Below, piece by piece: positions 1-10,738 of a stretch of 38,078 nt of DNA (positions within the stretch are counted from its first letter, which is position 1; each line of letters opens with the position of its first letter). Position numbers and translations under genes: made by a program. This DNA comes from Candolleomyces eurysporus. Its lineage: Eukaryota > Basidiomycota > Agaricomycetes > Agaricales > Psathyrellaceae. The notes under the pieces are model-generated. The model searched no databases. It saw nothing but the letters and a program-made list of their open reading frames with translations, and was not told the origin of the DNA. The stretch is taken from positions 1 to 38,078 of the forward strand of contig JANBPK010001270.1 of the NCBI GenBank assembly GCA_027579435.1, read 5' to 3'.

Positions 1-534
1 CTTCCTCTTCAGCTGCGTCAGACTCCACCGATGAGTGGGACAGGTCGCTGACACTGCCTTCTTCGCCCTTTATTCCGGAAAACGAAAACGAAAACACCAC
101 CGTACGGACACCGCGAAACTCGGTCCTGTTTCCTGCAGAGGAGACGACGCCTGGGAGAAGCGCAACGGCACCGTATCGAGGAGCGGAGGGAAAGAGGACA
201 CTGAGCGACCTGCTCAAGCTGCACGCGGAAAAGGGCACCAATTGCGCGTTTACACAGGAAGAGGCGACCAGAGTGGGGGATGTCCTGGGCCAGTGGGTGA
301 GTGGCGCTGTCTATCAGCAAATTTCTGGCCACTGACGTCGCGCAGATCAACTCTTCGCTGAGTCCATACGAGGGCGAGCAGGATGACTATGAGCATTTCG
401 CCGCCAAGGTCAAGGACGACCTCTACCTCCCCTCCAAGCGGATAGAGAACTTTAACGAGGGTCGACAGCGCGGCATGAGCGAAAGCGGGAGCCTGTCGAG
501 ACCACCCAGCTCTGCTGCCCAAAATTCTTCGTAA
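1..534 (+). CDS. 3' end of a conserved basidiomycete protein of unknown function (partial)
   Basis: This is the C-terminal part of a spliced gene whose start lies left of the window. Exon 1 is open from position 3 to 296. A 49 bp intron follows (297-345, GTGAGT..CGCAG), then a last exon at 346-534 ending in TAA. The splice is phase 0 and joins GDVLGQW to INSSLSPYEGEQDDYEHF. The visible 161 residues begin with a Ser/Thr/Pro-rich disordered stretch. They then hold a compact block, LSDLLKLHAEKG followed by FTQEEATRVGDVLGQWINSS, which resembles a C-terminal motif I associate with uncharacterised agaricomycete proteins. A polar tail follows. There is no catalytic motif and no membrane segment. It is co-oriented with the next gene, 345 bp away. 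The structure is well supported; the function is unknown. Confidence 0.75.
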
Positions 535-879
535 TTCTGTTTTTTTTGAGGGCCATCTCTCATATCTTTGCGCATATTTATTTCATGCTTTTCACGACCC
601 TTTACGACGAGACACGACCCAGTTACGAGCATTCATGTATACCTCACGTAGCTTAGACGATATCCTTGCTGGCCAACCCTGCTCCATACAGCTTTAATAC
701 GATTCTGCTTCCGCCCCTCCTCCTCCCCGTNCCCCCAAACGGAGTTTCGCGTCGCGTAGCCAAACAAAGCAAGCGTGACAGGGGCGTCACAATATCAACA
801 CGATCACGTGCGTGTTCAACTTGCCCCCGTAATTGCTCGTCACGCCTGCTGCTTGGACCTCTTGTTTTCTGTCCCCACC
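535..879 (+). promoter_or_regulatory. intergenic region with CACGTG E-box upstream of the 880 gene
   Basis: This spacer holds the 3' flank of the first gene (T-rich after 539) and the promoter of the second. A perfect palindrome CACGTG sits at 805-810, about 70 bp upstream of the ATG, inside CGATCACGTGCGTG. In fungi this hexamer is the core site of bHLH factors of the Cbf1/Pho4 kind; whether one binds here is inference. No clear TATA box is seen. An N at 731 interrupts a C run and is probably a base-calling artefact. Confidence 0.35.
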
Positions 880-3800
880 ATGGCCGAGAATCGCAGCCCA
901 CCGCCCTCAGGCGACATACCCAAGCTCAATCTTGCCAACCTCGCCTCGCCCAGCAAGAGATCGAGGTCAAAGACACCAGGAATTGCAGAGCCCAAACCGA
1001 TGGCTGGGGACAGGATATTCAACGTTGCCGGGAACAACGTTTTCAATACCAACGCGGAAGGATCAGGAGGGCTCGCGGTGGACGTGGATACCACGAGGAT
1101 GCAGCTTATCAGTCCTCCACCAGAGGAGATGCTGATTTTGTTGAGTGCGAGAAAGGTGTGTGTCCAGCGTGTTTCGTAACGGCATATTCATTTATTTTGA
1201 GAGTAGAAGAATACACCGTTTACACCGTCGCTTTTGGCGGATGAAGAGGGGAGCATGACGACGGCGAAACGGAAACGGCAGCAGCAGACTCCTAAACCCT
1301 CCCGGATCACCACTGCTGAATCTGAAGTGGCACCTTCGACCTCTAAACAGCCCCAGTGGGCGGAAGCTACGCCCAACCCACGACTTCGAAAACAAGCAAG
1401 GCGGAGCACGGAGCCAGAGGAGGTCCTGGAGGACGTGGAGATGGAGTCACCTACCAGGAATGCGTTTATTTCGACGATGACGACGCCTATACCCCTTCCC
1501 TCGACGCCTTCGAGACCGAGCGGCAAGGCCAAGCTGAAGAAGGTGTTGCTGCAGAGTCCCCACACGGCCAACCCGGATGCGGATTATATTCCCCCAGTGA
1601 GACTTCTCACGTCTCCTGGGCCTGGAGGTGAGGAAGAGGAGGAAGAGGCAGACGAGCTGGGGCCGATAACGATGGGGAGCGTGGTCAGGAGGAAACTGTT
1701 GGCCGCCAAGGGTTCCAGGCGCAGTGCGACTCCCATCCCGGCTTACGAACCACCCAAGGACGTGTTTACTCCTCCGAGAGAGGTGGTCATGCAACCCCCA
1801 CCGTCGACGACGCGTAGACTCAAGGGAAAGGGGAGGCAGAGTAGTGTTGCGAGAGAGGCAGAGACGGCGGTGAAACAGGAAATGCCGGACATCGACTTGA
1901 AGGCTCCCATGCCCCCTCCCAGCCCTGGAGATGATCCCTTGCTGCTGAGTAGCGATATCGAGGAGATTGAGTGTTTGCCCCCACCGGTTGTGCAGCACAA
2001 GACTCCCAAAATGTCGACGAAGAAAAAGACAAAGGGCGATACAGGCAAGAAGAGTACCGTCAAGTCGTCCAAGAAGAAAGCGGGGAGGACACCTGGGAGC
2101 AGCAAGAAGACGACGCTCTTGCAGAGTACGACGTCGACGGCTATCGCGGCGGAGGTGGTCCTGCAGGAGGAAGAAGAGGAAGGAGATGAGCTGTTGAACC
2201 GCGGACCTCTAGACTTTGACCTGCCACCCTCGTCCCCGCCTCCTGCCTCTGAAGACGAAGACAATTTCGATTGGACGCAGGGAGGTGTTGTGGAGGATCA
2301 GTACCTGGCGAGCACGGAGGATAGTATGATGCACATGGACCCGGCGGATGCAGAGGTTGAGCCTGTTGCGGTGGGGCTGCTGGATTTCGACTCTGCGTTG
2401 AAGAACCATACCTCCAACTCTGCTGCTGCTGGATGGAGCTCCGATGAAGAGGAAGGCGATCAGGATCAGGATGCGGAGGGGACAGGAGAATATACGGGGA
2501 GGTGGAGGTTGATGAAAGTCAGGACCAAGACGGATCCGCCGAGTGAGGCGACCGCTTACAGGATGGAGGAGTGGGGGAGGCCTGTCAGTCCGTTTCCTGG
2601 GGTCAGGAGGCTGCATCTTGATCCTGAAAAAGACGTCGTGCTTCCTGAAGAGTCGGTGGAAGAGCCGAGTACACCTAGGAACGAGGCAGTCGGACTCGAG
2701 TCTACTCGCGAAGAGGTAGAGACGCCTAGGCCTGAGCTGACGATCCTGCCCCCTAGTGAGGCAGAGGTCGAGGAAGAGGAAGCGAGGGAGGAGGAAGAGG
2801 TCATGCGGATGTCGATTGAGCCTGAGGAAGAGGAGCCAGAGCCTCAGGAACAAGATCATCAAGACGACGATGATGATGTTCAGCAGGAAGCAGAACCCGA
2901 ACCGTTCCCTGTGACACCTGCCAACAACCGCGCCTTCGAATTCACCTCTTCTCACTACGTTCCTTTGAACGACGTCGAACAAGCTACTCAGGATGTCGTC
3001 AATGATGATGATGATGGCAACGAAGAAGACCTCAGCGATTTGGATCTGGGGATGGTCAAGATTGTCAGCGCGGATCCTAGGGCTGCTGCGAGGGCTGCTG
3101 CCATTCTTAAGCAGGTACGTCTTTCCTCCCGTTTCTATGAGCATCCCTCTTGCTGACAATGTTGGTTGGTTACAGTACGACTATGAGTGCTTTACAAAGC
3201 TAACGATGAAACAGCAAAGGAACAAGGACAAGAGGCGGTACTCGAGTCTGGACGACTTTTCGCAAGAGTCGAGGAGGAGGAATCTTTTGGGATCTGGGGT
3301 GGGCAAGGGTGATAGTAGAGAGGTGGCGGAAAGAGAGCGGAAGAGAAGGCGGGCGACATTGGGGATGGGTGTGATTGGTGATAGAGTTGTGATTCCTGGA
3401 AGTCCGTCCGTGACCCTTCCAGAGTTGTTGCATCAGGCGGAGAAGGAGGTGTTGAACCATAGTCCGGTGAAGGTATCGGCGGTGGCGACGCCGCCTCTGA
3501 CGAGAGCGTCTTTGGATGCGAAGAGGCTGTTCGAAACTCCTGTGAGGAAAGAGGTGTCCCCGACGGTGGTGGTCTTCCCGGTTTGGAACCAGACGTACGA
3601 GGGAGAGGAGAGGCCGTGGACCAAGGAGGAGTGGAAGGTACTGGATAGCTGTCTGACGGACGAGCGGTTGGACGTCCGTGGTGGTTACTCCCCTCACGCT
3701 CAAGAACTCAAGCCAGTGGATGAGATTGATGTCGACAATGTGGTTGAGCGGTTTGTCGGCATGGCCGGAGGGGACGATGTGGTCAATGCATACGGGTCTT

Positions 3801-4848
3801 CCTGGACGAGGTAAGTACGAACTTGATCTTCGGTGACTCTCTTTTGACTCTGGCTGCAGGGATTTGCTTCGACAACGCGTTCGTGCGCTTCAGAGGAAGC
3901 AACGTTCCGGCAACGTTGCTCCACCAACCACGCCGATAGCTGCTCGCAGTGTCAGTCCCGCCCTGTCGTTGGGTGGGGAGAAGAGGCGCGCGTCTATGGA
4001 GGTACCCGACTTCACACCCCTTGGGCGGCGTGCACCACCGCCACGGAAGTCAAGGCCTTCCCTTCCCCAACCCGTTACTGAGAACGCTCCGTTCTCAACT
4101 CTCGCCCGTCGAAAGAGTATCCCTGCTACTCTCCTTGCCCCGCGTTATTCTCATCTTTTGGATGAAGCGCGTATCATCAGCGGTGAAGTAGCCGACATGT
4201 CGATGCAACAGGATAGCCAGGGGGGCGATACTGAGGAGCAACCCTCGGAACCTGATGAATTGCCCACTGCTGAGCCTCACGATGAGACTTCCGTCGAATT
4301 CCCCACTGTTGAATCCACTCCTCAGCCTTCCGAGTCTCGCGATCTGCGCTATCGGACACCTGGTACCACCTTTGGCAAGAAATTGAAGGGGATATTCTTT
4401 TCATATCTGCCAACGTTGTCTAAAACCGCCCCCCCTCCACGGCGCAAGCCAGCTGGAGCTCAAAGAGGGCTTCCACTNCCCCCCTCCCGAGGTTTTAAGC
4501 AAGAGCCGTGGACCTGTTGAGACCCCCGAACGACCTCCTCTTCCCAAAGTGCCGCATCCCAAGGAGCTCGTTGAACTCCATCCTGCCCCCCTGCCGAAAC
4601 CGTCGATGATTCCTCGACCGAAACAGCCGCAGAGACTCGTTCAGCTGAATCCGGTTCAACCTCCACCCCCTCCCCCAGATGTGATCCCAAGACCGAGGAG
4701 AAGTAGTGGGTCTAGTGTCAAGGATCTCGTGAAGAGTTTTGAAGAGATGAAGGACCGAGAGCAGCAGGAACGACCACCTTCGAGTTTGGGCAAGGCTGCT
4801 GGGATTAGGAGCTTGGGCAAGGCCAGTAAGCCGTCTTGGAAGCCTTGA
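880..4848 (+). CDS. large acidic, mostly disordered protein, four exons (unknown function)
   Basis: Four exons: 880-1155, 1207-3114, 3176-3810 and 3860-4848. The introns are 51, 61 and 49 bp (GTGTGT..TAG, GTACGT..CAG, GTAAGT..CAG). The start is the ATG after CCACC at 880, giving MAENRSPPPSGD. The frame breaks only at the N at 4478, in a C run. Deleting that N gives a continuous 1,268-residue protein ending at the TGA at 4846-4848. Residues about 1-640 are low-complexity, with Glu/Asp runs (for example near genomic 1630-1650, 2760-2880 and 3000-3030), Lys-rich patches (2010-2110) and many SP/TP sites. The best-ordered part is near genomic 3590-3900: PWTKEEWKVLDSCLTDE, then VDNVVERFVGMAGG, then SSWTRDLLRQRVRALQRKQR, probably helical and basic. 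The rest is Pro/Ser-rich. Basic patches and lack of membrane segments suggest a nuclear protein, by inference only. Confidence 0.8.
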
Positions 4849-5129
4849 GATCTTTTCCTTCAGATATTATGATATGATATGTTTATTAGGATTTTTCATC
4901 TTTCTTATGTATATGTCTTTTTGTGGATAATCTATAGAGTCTTCTTGGAATGGAACACTATGATCATTACCCAGAGCTTTGGAACACCAGTCAATTGGAA
5001 TGTCACAATGATTTGGGTTTGCAATTTCCTTTTAGTTGGGAACTGCATGCAGAGTGTGATTGTCAGGAGCATTCACGTGCATTGTGGGGTACCAACATTT
5101 GAAAGGTTACTGGCAGTTTTGACCTACCA

Positions 5130-5397
5130 CTGAAATTGACTTCACTGAACGTGCACTTGTTTACCTGGAGGAAGATGGAAGATGGCTGCTGTGCATTCCA
5201 AGGATCATGATCAATGGCTGAAATGCTAGAGAATTAGTCATTGACAAAGCACATTCCCTGCTTGCTCACCTAGCAAAACAATGCATCCTTCAGGGAACAG
5301 GTATGGTGGAAAGACCTAGTATACAACACAAAAGCATTCTGTAAGACCTGTGTGACTTGCAAACAAAGCAAGCTGGACAATCAGAAACCTTAATACA
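5130..5397 (+). pseudogene. Ty3/gypsy integrase N-terminal fragment (relic)
   Basis: The plus strand encodes a recognisable but broken Ty3/gypsy integrase zinc-binding region. One frame (about 5142-5300) gives ERALVYLEEDGRWLLCIP, then a TGA at 5218-5220, then ARELVIDKAHSLLAHLA, which is the HHCC histidine half. A frame change near 5300 leads to VWWKDLVYNTKAFCKTC and VTCKQSKLDNQKP, the Cys-x2-Cys half with the typical WWKD lead-in. The catalytic core that should follow is missing: similarity stops sharply near 5397, where an unrelated dispersed repeat begins. It is a truncated dead copy. Identification is from motif order, not from a search. Confidence 0.7.
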
Positions 5398-5452
5398 TTA
5401 CCTGTGTGAAGTGGCCAATGCTTTGCACAGCAAGTGCCAAGGCATTTTTGAC
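5398..5452 (-). repeat. short dispersed repeat, copy a (ATGCCT..TGCTGTGC..CAGGTAA)
   Basis: On the minus strand this roughly 55 bp block reads AAAATGCCTTGGC, then TTGCTGTGCAAAGC, then GGCCACTTCACACAGGTAA. Two further copies lie on the plus strand at 5863-5918 and 7722-7775. In one shared frame the copies encode variants of KCLGxCCAKxxPLxTG. Two of the three end in CAGGTA, a possible splice donor, so this may be the first exon of a repeated gene. No family was recognised. Confidence 0.5.
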
Positions 5453-6097
5453 TGGAACCAGCGGAAAAAGCAGCCGGAGTGATGGCTGCAGATGCCGGAA
5501 GCACCGTCTTGGCGTGCATTGACCCCTGTACACCGCCAAAATGGCAAAATGTTACCCAAACCTTTCTTCCCACATAGGTCGAACTCAAGTTCTGACATCA
5601 GCCTGATGTGCCGTCAGAGTGGTACCATGGTGGAGGCTTGCACGGTGACAAAACATCAATATGACTGTTAAGATCACAACTCGGGTTCCAAGGCATTTTG
5701 ACTCGGGTTCATACACTCAGTTTCCAGGCGCCAAGATGGATGCGCGGCATGTACAGGAACCAACATCGGCACCGCCGTTTTCCGTTGGCGTTTCCCGCTT
5801 TCCTTTCTTGGGTTCACCTTACTGTCTCCTTATGGTCCCGTCCGAGCACACAATAGTAAGGAGGCAAAATGCCTCGGACCACTGCTGTGCAAAGCAGCGG
5901 CCACTTCCCACAAGTCAATTGTGTCCACACACGTGTTGTCAAATCTAGCTGAACAAGAATATGGCTCCCATGTATTCCACACATTGTGATAATATGACAA
6001 AAACCTTGAAAATCCAGAAAATTGTAAGCGGGAGAGTGCGACGCGAATCAAGGTCCTCAAAGGCTGCCTGAGGGAATGAGCTTTATTACTAGTGCTA
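5453..6097. other. non-coding stretch between relics
   Basis: Apart from dispersed repeat copy b at 5863-5918, I see no gene here. ACTCGGGTTC occurs twice close together (near 5679 and 5701) as a small direct repeat. Frames are broken on both strands. Confidence 0.3.
5863..5918 (+). repeat. short dispersed repeat, copy b
   Basis: Plus-strand copy: GGCAAAATGCCTCGG, then CTGCTGTGCAAAGCAGC, then GGCCACTTCCCACAAGTCAA. It matches copies a and c over about 55 bp with roughly three quarters identity by eye. The CAGGTA end is changed to CAAGTC here. Flanking sequences of the three copies do not obviously match. Confidence 0.5.
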
Positions 6098-6735
6098 CTA
6101 TTGTGCATGATCGTCAATGTCCATACCAGAAAGCTGAACACCCTGGTTTGAACCTGTGCCTTGAGTACCTTGCTGATCAGTCCCAACTCTTCTCCTTTTC
6201 CATGTTGGTATTTGTGCGGGAAGGTCAGACACAGAAGGGGGCTTGGTGGTGGCATCAGACTCTGCAGTCGCTTTCGATTGCCGAAGAGTGGAGGTGGCCT
6301 CCTGGTGGTGTTTTTGGCAATTGGAATAGATGAGCATTGGTTTCAGGTGTTCGTGCAAGCCAGGAATGGAGTGTAAATGGTGTGCGTTGTGAAATGCATG
6401 CGTGTTGATGACAAAACAATCTAACTTTTTGTGCACGATGACTTTCTCTGTTTTTTTTTGAGTCAACATGTTCCTGCTTCATGACCTTCTCTCCACTTGC
6501 AATACAGTTTGCTGTGTAGCAATCATGCTGAACATTGTAGTCAAAAAGAATATCCTGTAGCAGAGCGACCAGTCATTCAGTGATTGTAATGGATGTCACA
6601 TTTAGCCCTTACCACAGCTGAGACTGCTATCTTGGAGGTTTTGTTGAATGGCTTGACGAGGACAGGCATATCAAATTTTGGATGGCATGCTTGGGCTACT
6701 TGAAATTGTTCGAGAACAGTGAGTGACATGGTACT
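6098..6735 (-). pseudogene. relic of an agaricomycete multicopy transposon-associated protein, C-terminal part
   Basis: Reading the minus strand from about 6735, broken frames give MSLTVLEQFQVAQACHPKF, then SKIAVSAVVRAKCDIHYNH, then frame changes with HDCYTANCIASGEKVMKQE. A longer open stretch (6469-6098, 123 codons) contains CFVINTHAFHNAHHLHSIPG and ends in a Gln/Ser-rich basic tail (PTWKRRRVG). The order 'VSAVVRA .. HDC(Y)xxxC .. VINTHAFHNAH' resembles one I associate with multicopy agaricomycete proteins found near transposons. That is recollection of a pattern, not a search. At least three frame changes make it non-functional. Confidence 0.45.
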
Positions 6736-6812
6736 ATCTTCTGTCCTCAGAATTTTGATTATACATCCAGTAAGGGTCTAAAGGATTGGACAAAGACATG
6801 AGCTTTTGAAAT

Positions 6813-7193
6813 TCAATCTTGGAACAAGGAGTTGGAACTTACGAGCAACCGTGACTCATGCGACTTTAAGAAACCGCAAATAAAAACCCAGCTTCCGACC
6901 CAACATTCGTCACCAGAACTTGTAACGATTGATTTACAGTGAAACCAACTCAGTGCAAGAGCTTGACTGTCAATATTGCTCATCACTGCATCCCTAGCTT
7001 GAGTTTCATTGAGCTTGTAGCTCAAGAAAGCTGGGTATCTCACCAGATGTACCTCAAAGTCTTCTAGCAAAGAGGACAAATATCTCTCTCCATGCCCTTC
7101 CCTGCTGTTGGGCAAGGAGCAAGGATACATCTCACATGGCACATCGCTAATATTCATTGACAGCGATTGATACCAGTCAACGCCTACGTCCAT
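6813..7193 (-). pseudogene. possible upstream part of the same transposon protein relic
   Basis: An open minus-strand stretch of 126 codons in decayed DNA includes FEVHLVRYPAFLSYKLNE and ARDAVMSNIDSQALALSWFH. It lies immediately upstream, in coding direction, of the relic at 6098-6735. It is loosely like the C-terminal region of agaricomycete Tnp2-like transposases. No catalytic motif is visible. It could also be a chance open frame. Confidence 0.25.
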
Positions 7194-8598
7194 TTCTATC
7201 TATGCCATCATGACCGTTGTCCATTGTACTGTAAGGATATCCTTCCATTTCTAATGCAATGTATTTGCTGATGACACAGAAAAGCAGCCTAAACATAGTT
7301 CTTTCAATGTGTTCCTTAACCCTGCTTTTATTGATGTATCTCAAGCCCTCCACCTCCTCACTCACTTTGGAAGTAGACAGCCTGAACCAACCAGAAACAA
7401 CAGTTAGAAATTCAGTGTTTGAGGAATACATGCAATTGCAAAGGCACCACAGGAAATAACCAAGACGAAACATTTGGGGGTAATGATAGGAAACGGGCTT
7501 GAGAGATGAAGTCAACCTATAGGATGTGTTCATTCCCAACAGAAATACCAATGAAAACACCTTCTCATAGCGGAAATATGGAGAGAGCAAAACAGAAACC
7601 TAGAGCAAGCAATAAGGAAAGTTAGAGGTTATAATGCAAACCAAGGGCCACCAGCAGAGAGTATGACACCGGAACCTGAAATAATGGTGCACAAAGCAAT
7701 TAGCGCTCAGTGCCACAACCTGGCAAAATGCCTCAGCCCCTGCTGTGCAGAGCGTCAGCCACTTACCACAGGTAGACACCAATGGTGATTAATTGTCAGA
7801 TGCCCCTGGCATGCCCGTGCCTTTGCTCTCCCGTTCCTTCCTTTCTAACCACTATCATCATTTTCTGGAAGTCCCGTGGCACCACATGCAAGCCAGGATA
7901 CACCTCTGGACTCTCTTCAAGTAAGAAGGATTAAAAACACTCTAGGCAGGATAAAACTGACTACCATTTCACTGGAAAGGACTCACCCAAGTAAGTTACT
8001 GTTTCTGACCATCATTATTGCTCTGAGTACAGCAATTTACTAATTCTGGAATGCCCAGATGGTTCAACAGGCTGCTGCAGTAAGTTCCCTATCTCTTTCT
8101 GTTTTTATTATCTGGTTCTTTGTCTTCCAGTTCACTTCCTTGCTCAGCGCTGGACTCTTGACTTCTGAATGAACCTGCTATACTCTTGCTTTACCTCCAC
8201 ATTGCTCTTGCTGCATCTTGTCAACACTCACTGTCAATTGGTTGCTTTGCCTTCCTTGCTGGCTACTGGTGCATTCTATAAACCCCTCTGTTCTCTTTTG
8301 TTTTTGTAGCATTGGAAAATAGAATGAATCTGTGAGATGTATATGTATAATGAATTCATATATTATATTCTTCTGAGTAATGACCATTTTTCACTAGCAG
8401 TTCTTGTCAGCAAACCAGATTCTTGCCCACTGCCATCTCCAGCCAATTTGAGCTAACGTTGAGGTGTGGCAGCTGTTTCTGGTTTTCTGTGGGAGGGGGC
8501 TGATTTCACTGGGTTTTATCTGATATTTTCCGCTGTTTGTCTGATAGAATAAGATTATGGTTTCCTTTCAATAAAACCCAGTTTTGCCGTTTGGAACT
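7194..8598. other. gene-free AT-rich stretch
   Basis: I see no convincing gene. A 137-codon open frame on the minus strand (7590-7177) has no recognisable motif and may continue the relic to its left. Dispersed repeat copy c lies at 7722-7775. The remainder is broken in all frames. Confidence 0.3.
7722..7775 (+). repeat. short dispersed repeat, copy c
   Basis: Plus-strand copy: GGCAAAATGCCTCAG, then CCTGCTGTGCAGAGC, then CAGCCACTTACCACAGGTAG. The CAGGTA end is kept. See copies a and b for the shared frame. Confidence 0.5.
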
Positions 8599-9900
8599 GT
8601 CAGCACAAGAAATAAGTGGTGGATTATTGATCAGTTTGATTCTTGCGCAATACTGATGTTTGGGGAAGGCTCTAGAGAAGAGAATGAAGAACCAGATGGT
8701 CCTAATGATGACAATAAGTAGTGTGTATATTTGTCAGTGAAGGAACAAAATATACAGGCACATTAATAGTAGGGTAGTAGAGAGAGGGTCAGGTTTCCTT
8801 TTTGTTGAACATCAACCAAAGAGGGCAGAACAGACGTTGGCAGCGACCAGCTGATAAAACAGAAGCTCAGAGACAGGTACGTCTCTCATGTGTCTGGGAT
8901 GCCCACAAATAGGGCATGCATCAGTAAGTCGGAGTCATCAACATTGACCACCAAGCTGTAGTTGGAGCTTTTTACAACAAGATACAAACCTAGGACCCAA
9001 CCTTCAAGGAGGTGGGCCTGAGGAAAATGATTGAACGCAGCAATTTAGGTTTGCCCCAGGCTACCAAATAGAGCAGAATATGTGAGCATGGTAGCCATGA
9101 GTAACAAGAACGACAACACCCACAATAGAGGATGTAAAAACAGCCCATCAAAATGGCATGGATATGGATGAGTTGGGTCATAGCTTGAGCATTATTTTGT
9201 CTATGTCAGTAGTGAATGATTTCCAAAAAATCTGATTGCTTCCAGTCAGCCTGGTCATGAACGACTTCTATCAAACATTGACCAGAAGGAGGGAGGACAG
9301 TGGAAGAGATCTGTAAAACTGTGGAGAGCAACCAGAAGGCTGTGGAGGGTGAGAATGGCACCAGTGCCTCGATGGCGACTCAAAGTGATTGAACGGTGAT
9401 ATGGCCTGTGCCCACAACCCAGAGTCCTTGAGGAAGGTCAGTCTAAAAGATATGCAAAGGATCAACAATGCACACCTTGCCAGAGGCCTGAAAGCATTGC
9501 CTTTGTGCTCCTGCCTTGCGTCCCTTCCATGAGGCTTAATTCCACTTGTCGAAGCCTGAAACGTGTGGGCGAGCATGTGGGTGAGGTTGCTGAATGACCT
9601 AGCATGTCTGCTTGATAGCATTAAAAATACAGTCGGGTAGTACGCTGGTTTGGGAAGGAGGAGAGCAAAGAAAACGATGATCCAGGCAGCTAAGATTAAA
9701 AATTAAGAAAGCAGACCCTCCCAAAGCAGAGGCAATCTTGCAGAGCATGCCCACTGTCTGGCCATTCCAACGGGATTGCCATGGAGGACTAAAGTTGAAC
9801 GTTGAATCTCAACAAACAAGGCCATGTTGAATGTGCCATTCCAGGAAAGTGTTGATCCTTTGATAACATCACTTGTGAACAAAGGTCTGGTGCTATGAGG
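8599..9900 (-). repeat. 1.3 kb repeat, left copy (inverted relative to 21106-22433)
   Basis: The reverse complement of this segment aligns end to end with 21106-22433, at roughly 85 percent identity by eye. Shared landmarks include ATCAACACTTTCCTGGAATGG (TTTTCTGG in the right copy), CTCACCCACATGCTCGC, GGAAACCTGACCCTCTCTC and CAAGAATCAAAC. Similarity begins at GTCAGCACAAGAAAT (8599) and fades near 9900. The best frame, minus 9621-9271, gives SNLTHMLAHTFQASTSGIKP, which the right copy shares. No protein family was recognised. Confidence 0.75.
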
Positions 9901-10436
9901 AACTATATGTTGATAATGCATGGTTATATGCCTTCAGTTTGACAGTCATTCAACAACAACAATTTCAAGAGCCTCCTGCAATTCCCTTCGGCATAGCCTC
10001 ACAGAAGGGTGAACTTCAATCTGGGAAGGATCTAAACTCAAGAACAGATTAAAGGCTTTAGACCATGATTTTCCATGCTTTGAACTGTTCTGAGCTGCAC
10101 TGTGATTTTGAAGTGTCTGAATTTAAGGTCCGATCATCTTCCAGAAAAGGCCTGCCAGGACCATGCTGTGATTACAATGCCAAAGACTTCCCTCAGTGTG
10201 CCGAAACTAACATACTCAAGTGCAAACAGAAGAGCAAATGAAGATAAGGACCTTCAGATCAACAAATACACATGAATACTTGGTGACTCAGTGAACAGTG
10301 GTCCCCGTATGAATGAAGGTATGGTGCTTGCACCTAAATGTACACACAATTTCAAATTAGGTAGTAAGTCGTTCAAAACACAAAAACAACATAAAATAGA
10401 TAAGAGAGATGCAAAAGAAGGAGAAATGTTTGGGTC
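9901..10436. other. gene-free stretch left of copia-1
   Basis: No gene or repeat is seen except the left copy of the copia-1 target duplication, GGGTC at 10432-10436. Before the insertion this DNA was continuous with 17491 onwards. Confidence 0.4.
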
Positions 10437-10674
10437 TGTCAAGGCTAGGCACCAAAAGGTGAGCTCAGAAGAAGGAAAGAATCTAATAAGGTAGCTACCT
10501 AGGCACCNAAAAAGTGCTAGTACATGAATCAGCTATAGTAGATGAATGGAATGAAGGAGGTACTCACAGCTCAGAAGAAGGAAAGAATCTGAGCTGTGAG
10601 GACAAATGCGAATGGAATTTATCTACATAGTCTGATCAGCTGATTGCGAATGAAGCTCCGAATGAAAACCAATA
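10437..10674 (-). repeat. copia-1 3' LTR
   Basis: This LTR lies at the downstream end of copia-1. In coding direction it starts TATTGGTTTTCATTCGG and ends GCCTAGCCTTGACA. It ends in the usual CA but begins TA instead of TG. It carries an internal direct repeat, AGAAGAAGGAAAGAATCT (10468 and 10573 regions). The N at 10508 is next to an A run; without it the length equals the other LTR (237 bp). Confidence 0.9.
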
Positions 10675-10684
10675 CACCCCCATC
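10675..10684 (-). other. copia-1 polypurine tract
   Basis: The minus strand reads GATGGGGGTG directly before the 3' LTR. This is the usual position and purine bias of the plus-strand DNA primer. Confidence 0.6.
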
Positions 10685-10738
10685 ATGAGGAAAGCAAAAA
10701 GAGCGATAAAGGAAAGAAAGGAAAGAAAAAAAAAAAAT

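Noticed and set aside
2209..3159. 316-codon minus-strand open frame opposite the 880-4848 gene
   Set aside because: It is antisense to low-complexity Glu/Asp-rich coding sequence, which rarely gives stops on the other strand. It has no motif, and the plus strand has consistent introns.
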